A DNA stretch of 64,000 nucleotides from NCBI GenBank assembly GCA_035541475.1, contig DATKND010000101.1:1-64000 (forward strand), written 5' to 3'. Positions 60,459 through 64,000 of this stretch are shown piece by piece. Origin of the DNA: DASUFZ01 sp035541475 (GTDB lineage Bacteria > Myxococcota_A > UBA9160 > SMWR01). Every line of letters begins with the position of its first letter. Position 1 is the first letter of the stretch. Under the pieces are notes generated by a model. The model had not been told where the DNA came from, ran no database searches, and saw only the letters and a list, made by a program, of their open reading frames with translations. A program made the position numbers and the translations under genes.

Positions 60459-62195
60459 TCAGGCGGCCTGCAGCACGGCGGCGTCGCCATGCTCGGACAA
60501 GGTCCAGCGGTGCGCCATCAGCTCCAGCGCGCGAGGTCGCAGCCCCGACGCGATCATCGCGGTCCGCGGCAGGTGCTCGATCAGCATGTCGTAGAGCCTC
60601 CGCTCGCTCGGCTCGTCGAGCGCGGAGGTCGCCTCGTCGAGCAGCAGCCAGTCGGGCTGCTGGAGCAGCGCGCGCGCGATCGCGAGGCGCTGCTGTTCGT
60701 GCACCGAGAGCTGCTGCTCCCACGGCAGCGCCGAGTCGAGCTTCGGCGCGAGATGCGCGAGGCCGACCTGCGCGAGCGCGTCGCGCACGCGCGCGTCGTC
60801 GAAGGCGTCTTCGGCGGCCGGGTAGGAGACCGCCGCGCGCAAGGTGCCGATCGGCAGATAGGGCCGCTGCGACAGGAACAGCATCCGATCGCGCTCCGGT
60901 CGCTCGATGCGGCCCGATCCGAAGGGCCAGATACCCGCGAGGCTGCGGAAGAACGTGGTCTTGCCGCGCCCCGGCGCCCCGAGCAGCGCGACCCGCTCGC
61001 CCGCGTGGAGCGACGCCGTGGCGCGCTCGAGCAGCAGGCGTCCGCCGGGCGCCTCGAGGCGCAGGTCGACCACCTGGAGCGCCGGCGCGGTCTCGATCCG
61101 GATCGGCACCTGCGCGAGGTCGTCGCTCGTCGCCTCCATCACGTCGAGGAAGCCGTCCAGGCGCTCGATGTTCGCGCGCCAGCGCGCGATCTCGCGGTAG
61201 GCGTTCACGAACCAGGAGAGCGCGCCGGAGACCTGGTCGTACGCGACGCGCGTCTGCACGATCAGGCCTAGCGTCACGAGCCCTTCGAAGTAGGACGGCG
61301 CGGCGAGCAGCAGAGGCACCAGTCCGTTCACGGTCCCGAGCGTTCCCGTCAGGATGTTCAGCTCGAGCTCGGCGCGGACGAGTGACAGGAAGATGTCGTA
61401 CACGTTGCGGAAGCGGGTGACCGCGCCGAGCCGCTCGACTCCCTCGCCGCGCGAGAGCGCCACCTGCTCGACGTGGTCGCGGAAGCGGACCAGCCCGTAG
61501 CGGAAATCCGCCTCGTAGCGGAAGCGGTCGTAGTTGATCGGCACGAGGCGCCGGCCGAGCAGGTGGGTCAGCCACATCGACACCACGGCGAAGCCGACTG
61601 CGACCCACAGCAAGAGGCCCGGAACCTGGTGCTGGTCCCCGCGGAACGGGATCTGCCAGCCGCTCGAGAGCGACCAAAGGAGACCTCCGAACGAGACCAG
61701 GGTCGCGAGCGCGGCGAGCAGCGAGAGCGAGAGCCCGAGCGCGCTGGCGACGAAGTCGCGGATGTCCTCCGCGATTCGCTGGTCGGGGTTGTCGATCTCG
61801 CCGCCGTGGAGCTCGGACTGCCCGTAGGCCTCGCCTCCCATCCAGCGCGCGACGAAGTTGCCCGTGAGACCGCGCCGCCAGCGGATCTCGAGGCGCTGGC
61901 GCAGGTAGACGCGGACGGTCGAGACGACGATCGAGAGCAACGAGAGTCCGAGGAAGACCCCGACAAGGAGGGCGAAGCCTCCCGCGTCGCGGTGCTCCAG
62001 CGCTTCGATCGTGCGCCGCTGCGCGGCGGAGACCTGGACGGTCGCCTGCACCGACCCGAACTCGAGCGCGATCGCGGCGGCGAGCAGCAATCCGCCCCAC
62101 CGGGCATCCGGCGAGGTCCAGTAGATGCGGACCAGGCGCCAGAGCGCGGAGGCGAGACGCCGTCCGCGCAGCGCCGGCTTGCGAACCGTGGCCAT
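60459..62195 (-). CDS. ABC transporter of the SbmA/YddA (ABCD-like) type
   Basis: A 578-residue membrane-ATPase fusion with six N-terminal spans. The EAA-like element DRFRYEADFRYGLVRFRDH is typical of ABCD/YddA proteins. Walker A is LLGAPGRGKTTFFRSLAG, Walker B WLLLDEATSALD, and the signature reads LSVHEQQRLAIARAL in place of LSGGQ, a common variant in this family. It imports or exports peptides or acyl-CoA-like cargo. AAGGAG fixes the ATG at 62193-62195. Confidence 0.87.
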   Translation of the reverse strand: MATVRKPALRGRRLASALWRLVRIYWTSPDARWGGLLLAAAIALEFGSVQATVQVSAAQRRTIEALEHRDAGGFALLVGVFLGLSLLSIVVSTVRVYLRQRLEIRWRRGLTGNFVARWMGGEAYGQSELHGGEIDNPDQRIAEDIRDFVASALGLSLSLLAALATLVSFGGLLWSLSSGWQIPFRGDQHQVPGLLLWVAVGFAVVSMWLTHLLGRRLVPINYDRFRYEADFRYGLVRFRDHVEQVALSRGEGVERLGAVTRFRNVYDIFLSLVRAELELNILTGTLGTVNGLVPLLLAAPSYFEGLVTLGLIVQTRVAYDQVSGALSWFVNAYREIARWRANIERLDGFLDVMEATSDDLAQVPIRIETAPALQVVDLRLEAPGGRLLLERATASLHAGERVALLGAPGRGKTTFFRSLAGIWPFGSGRIERPERDRMLFLSQRPYLPIGTLRAAVSYPAAEDAFDDARVRDALAQVGLAHLAPKLDSALPWEQQLSVHEQQRLAIARALLQQPDWLLLDEATSALDEPSERRLYDMLIEHLPRTAMIASGLRPRALELMAHRWTLSEHGDAAVLQAA

Positions 62196-62275
62196 GCGGT
62201 GCTCCTTCGGGGCCGCAGCATCGCGGTCGGGCCCGAGGCGTGCCAGATTCCGCGTCGTCCCGAAAGCCCGACACG

Positions 62276-64000
62276 ATGAACCCCCTCCGCCCCGTTCGAC
62301 TCGCGAGCCCGTCCGAACTCGCCGTCGAGCTGTGCGCCAACGGGGCGATCCGTCGCATCGCCTGGCGCGACGTCGTGGTGAACGCCTTCCTCGGCAACGA
62401 GCTCGAGGGCGGGCCGGCGAATCTATGGCTGCGGCGCCGCGGCGAGCGCATCGCGTGGATTCCGCTGCTCGGCCCGCGCTCGCCGGCCTCGCTGCGACAG
62501 GGCGAGAGCGGTCTCGATCTGTGCGGCGAATGGTCGGGGCTACGCTTCCACGCGTCGCTGCGGCTGGCGCGGCAGGCGCCCGCCTGGTTCTGGCACGTCT
62601 CGCTCGAGAACGTGGGCCCGGCGCCGCTCGCGCTCGACCTCGTCCACGCGCAGGACGTCGCTCTCTCCGACTACGGCGCGATCCGGCTGAACGAGTACTA
62701 CGTGAGCCAGTACGTCGACTACACGCCGCTCGCGCACGCGGCACACGGCGTCGCGCTCGCGGCGCGGCAGAACCTCTCGGTCGGCGGCCGGCGCCCGTGG
62801 GCGCTCTTCGGCTCGCTCGGGCGCGCGGTCTCCTTCGCGACCGACGCGCTGACGCTCTACGGCCTCGAGGCGCGCGAGACCGGCGAGCCGTCCGCACTCT
62901 CGCAGCCGAGCCTCCCGGGCCGGCGCCTCCAGCACGAGCACTCGCTCGCCGTGTTGCAGGACGAGGCGCTCTCGCTCGCGCCGGGCGAGCGCGCCTCGCG
63001 CGGCTTCTTCGGCTGGCTCGAGCCCGATCACCCCACGGCGACCGGACCCGCGGACCTCGCATTCTTCGAGCGGGCGCTCGCGTTGCCCGAGGCGGCGCCG
63101 GCCGCGGAGTCGCTCGCGGCGCCGACGGGCGCGGCGCCCGCGCGCACGCTCTTCTCGACGCGACCGCGGCTCGAGCCGCAAGATCTCGACGACGCGCAGC
63201 TGGGAGCCTGCTTCGGGGCCTCGCTCCGCGCGCAGGAACGCGAGAACGGCCGCGTGCTCTCCTTCTTCCACGGCGAGTGCGCGCACGTCGTGCTGCCCGC
63301 GAAGGAGCGCGCGAGCCTGCGTCCGCACGGTCAGATCCTGCGCACCGGCGACTCGCTCGTGCCCGACGAGTCGGCGCTCACCTCGACCGTCTGGATGGGC
63401 GGCGTCTTCCACTCGATGCTGACACAGGGACACGTCAGCATCAATCGACTGCTCTCCACCACGCACGGCTACCTCGGCCTCTTCCGCTCGCACGGGCTGC
63501 GCGTCTTCGTCGAGGTGGAGGGCGGCTACGCGCTGCTCGAGCGGCCGTCGGCCTTCGAGATGACCACCCACGGCGCGCGCTGGATCTACCGCCACGCCGG
63601 CGGGCTGCTCGAGGTGCGGAGCTTCGCCCCAGTGGATCGCCACGAGATGCAGCTCGCGATCGACGTCCGCGAGGGGCCGCCGCGCCGCTTCCTGATCTCG
63701 TGCCACCTCGCCGTGAACGGCGACGACGGCTCGATCCCCGGGCCCGCGCGCGTCGAGCGCGACGCGGAGGGCGTCACGGTGAAGCTCCTCCCCGACACCG
63801 ATCTCGGTCGCAGGTTCCCGGACGGCGGCTTCCGCTTCGAGCCGGCGCCCGGCACGCGCTTCGAGTCGATCGGCGGCGACGAGCGCCTCTTCGAGGACGG
63901 GCGCTCGCGCGAGCAGCCCTTCCTCGTCTTGGTCGGCGAGCCGACGCGATCGCTCGGGCTCCGCATCACCGGGCGCCTCGTCGGCGAGCCGCCGCGGCGC
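62276..64000 (+). CDS. GH94 / cellobiose-phosphorylase-like protein, N-terminal part
   Basis: 575 codons, open to the right edge. The large beta-sandwich start resembles the N-terminal domain of glycoside phosphorylases and cyclic glucan synthases: LALDLVHAQDVALSDYGAIR, LNEYYVSQYVDYTPLAH, WMGGVFHSMLTQGHVSINRL and LLSTTHGYLGLFRSHGLRVF. The catalytic (alpha/alpha)6 barrel would lie beyond the window. It would act on beta-linked glucans or disaccharides in the cytoplasm. It is divergent from the ABC transporter. The exact sub-family cannot be told without the rest. Confidence 0.7.
   Translation, partial: MNPLRPVRLASPSELAVELCANGAIRRIAWRDVVVNAFLGNELEGGPANLWLRRRGERIAWIPLLGPRSPASLRQGESGLDLCGEWSGLRFHASLRLARQAPAWFWHVSLENVGPAPLALDLVHAQDVALSDYGAIRLNEYYVSQYVDYTPLAHAAHGVALAARQNLSVGGRRPWALFGSLGRAVSFATDALTLYGLEARETGEPSALSQPSLPGRRLQHEHSLAVLQDEALSLAPGERASRGFFGWLEPDHPTATGPADLAFFERALALPEAAPAAESLAAPTGAAPARTLFSTRPRLEPQDLDDAQLGACFGASLRAQERENGRVLSFFHGECAHVVLPAKERASLRPHGQILRTGDSLVPDESALTSTVWMGGVFHSMLTQGHVSINRLLSTTHGYLGLFRSHGLRVFVEVEGGYALLERPSAFEMTTHGARWIYRHAGGLLEVRSFAPVDRHEMQLAIDVREGPPRRFLISCHLAVNGDDGSIPGPARVERDAEGVTVKLLPDTDLGRRFPDGGFRFEPAPGTRFESIGGDERLFEDGRSREQPFLVLVGEPTRSLGLRITGRLVGEPPRR

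Overview
The window is about 64 kb of very GC-rich DNA. Genes are densely packed, many have GTG or TTG starts, and many overlap by 4 bases (ATGA, GTGA, TTGA). The gene set points to a Gram-negative soil or groundwater bacterium, most likely a deltaproteobacterial-type lineage such as Myxococcota or Binatota. It includes lipoproteins with lipoboxes, a BamE-like protein, GluQ, a DcuA/B-type carrier, paired acyl-CoA dehydrogenases, Rieske oxygenases, luciferase-like flavoproteins and a large hybrid kinase. The taxonomic placement is inferred. I saw no rRNA, tRNA, CRISPR array or intact transposase.

Layout. 1-6847: the end of a 3D-domain lipoprotein, a membrane protein, and a tightly coupled minus-strand operon (COG0523 GTPase, cytochrome c, GTP cyclohydrolase II-like protein, double-SIS/creatininase fusion, exported protein, small membrane protein). 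6886-20453: radical SAM protein, LLM flavoprotein, sulfotransferase, TetR plus Rieske oxygenase, zinc alcohol dehydrogenase, SDR, enoyl-CoA hydratase, a pair of acyl-CoA dehydrogenases and a metallophosphoesterase lipoprotein. 20547-24470: UbiA prenyltransferase, GluQ, a secreted protein and an SDR. 24557-29343: a HerA-like ATPase, then about 740 bases of decayed Fic, HsdR and AlbA-type fragments, a lipoprotein and a small TIR/deoxyribosyltransferase-like protein; this looks like an eroded defence locus. 29463-33446: a TetR-controlled cassette of Rieske oxygenase, Rieske ferredoxin and N-acyl-D-amino-acid deacylase-type amidohydrolase. 33592-45805: parvulin, tyrosine phosphatase, double-kinase hybrid sensor, degenerate SGNH protein, sirtuin, TerB-like protein, endonuclease V, LEH/SnoaL protein, histidine phosphatase, and a ferredoxin reductase with a ferric-reductase-like membrane protein. 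46548-54492: an SDR, then a thiolase, an LLM flavoprotein, a BamE-like lipoprotein and a five-gene block whose families and near order match the mycobacterial igr operon (fadE28, fadE29, chsH2, chsH1, ltp2) for the last steps of steroid side-chain breakdown. 54534-64000: lipoprotein, YiiX-like peptidase, SulP carrier, VIT-like protein, DcuA/B carrier, LOG protein, ABC transporter and the start of a GH94/cellobiose-phosphorylase-like protein.

Two dispersed non-coding repeat families stand out. Family A has four copies (15270-15338, 20473-20538, 41108-41181, 59648-59717). Each is a long stem with an almost invariant 24-base loop, and every copy lies between the stop codons of two converging genes. 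The stem sequence varies while pairing is kept, and on one strand the loop carries a Shine-Dalgarno-like run followed by ATG. Family B has nine copies, each a variable short hairpin plus a conserved core of about 26 bases, usually starting at or just after a stop codon. These repeats, the igr-like block outside actinobacteria, and the GTP cyclohydrolase II/SIS-creatininase/COG0523 operon are the parts most worth following up.
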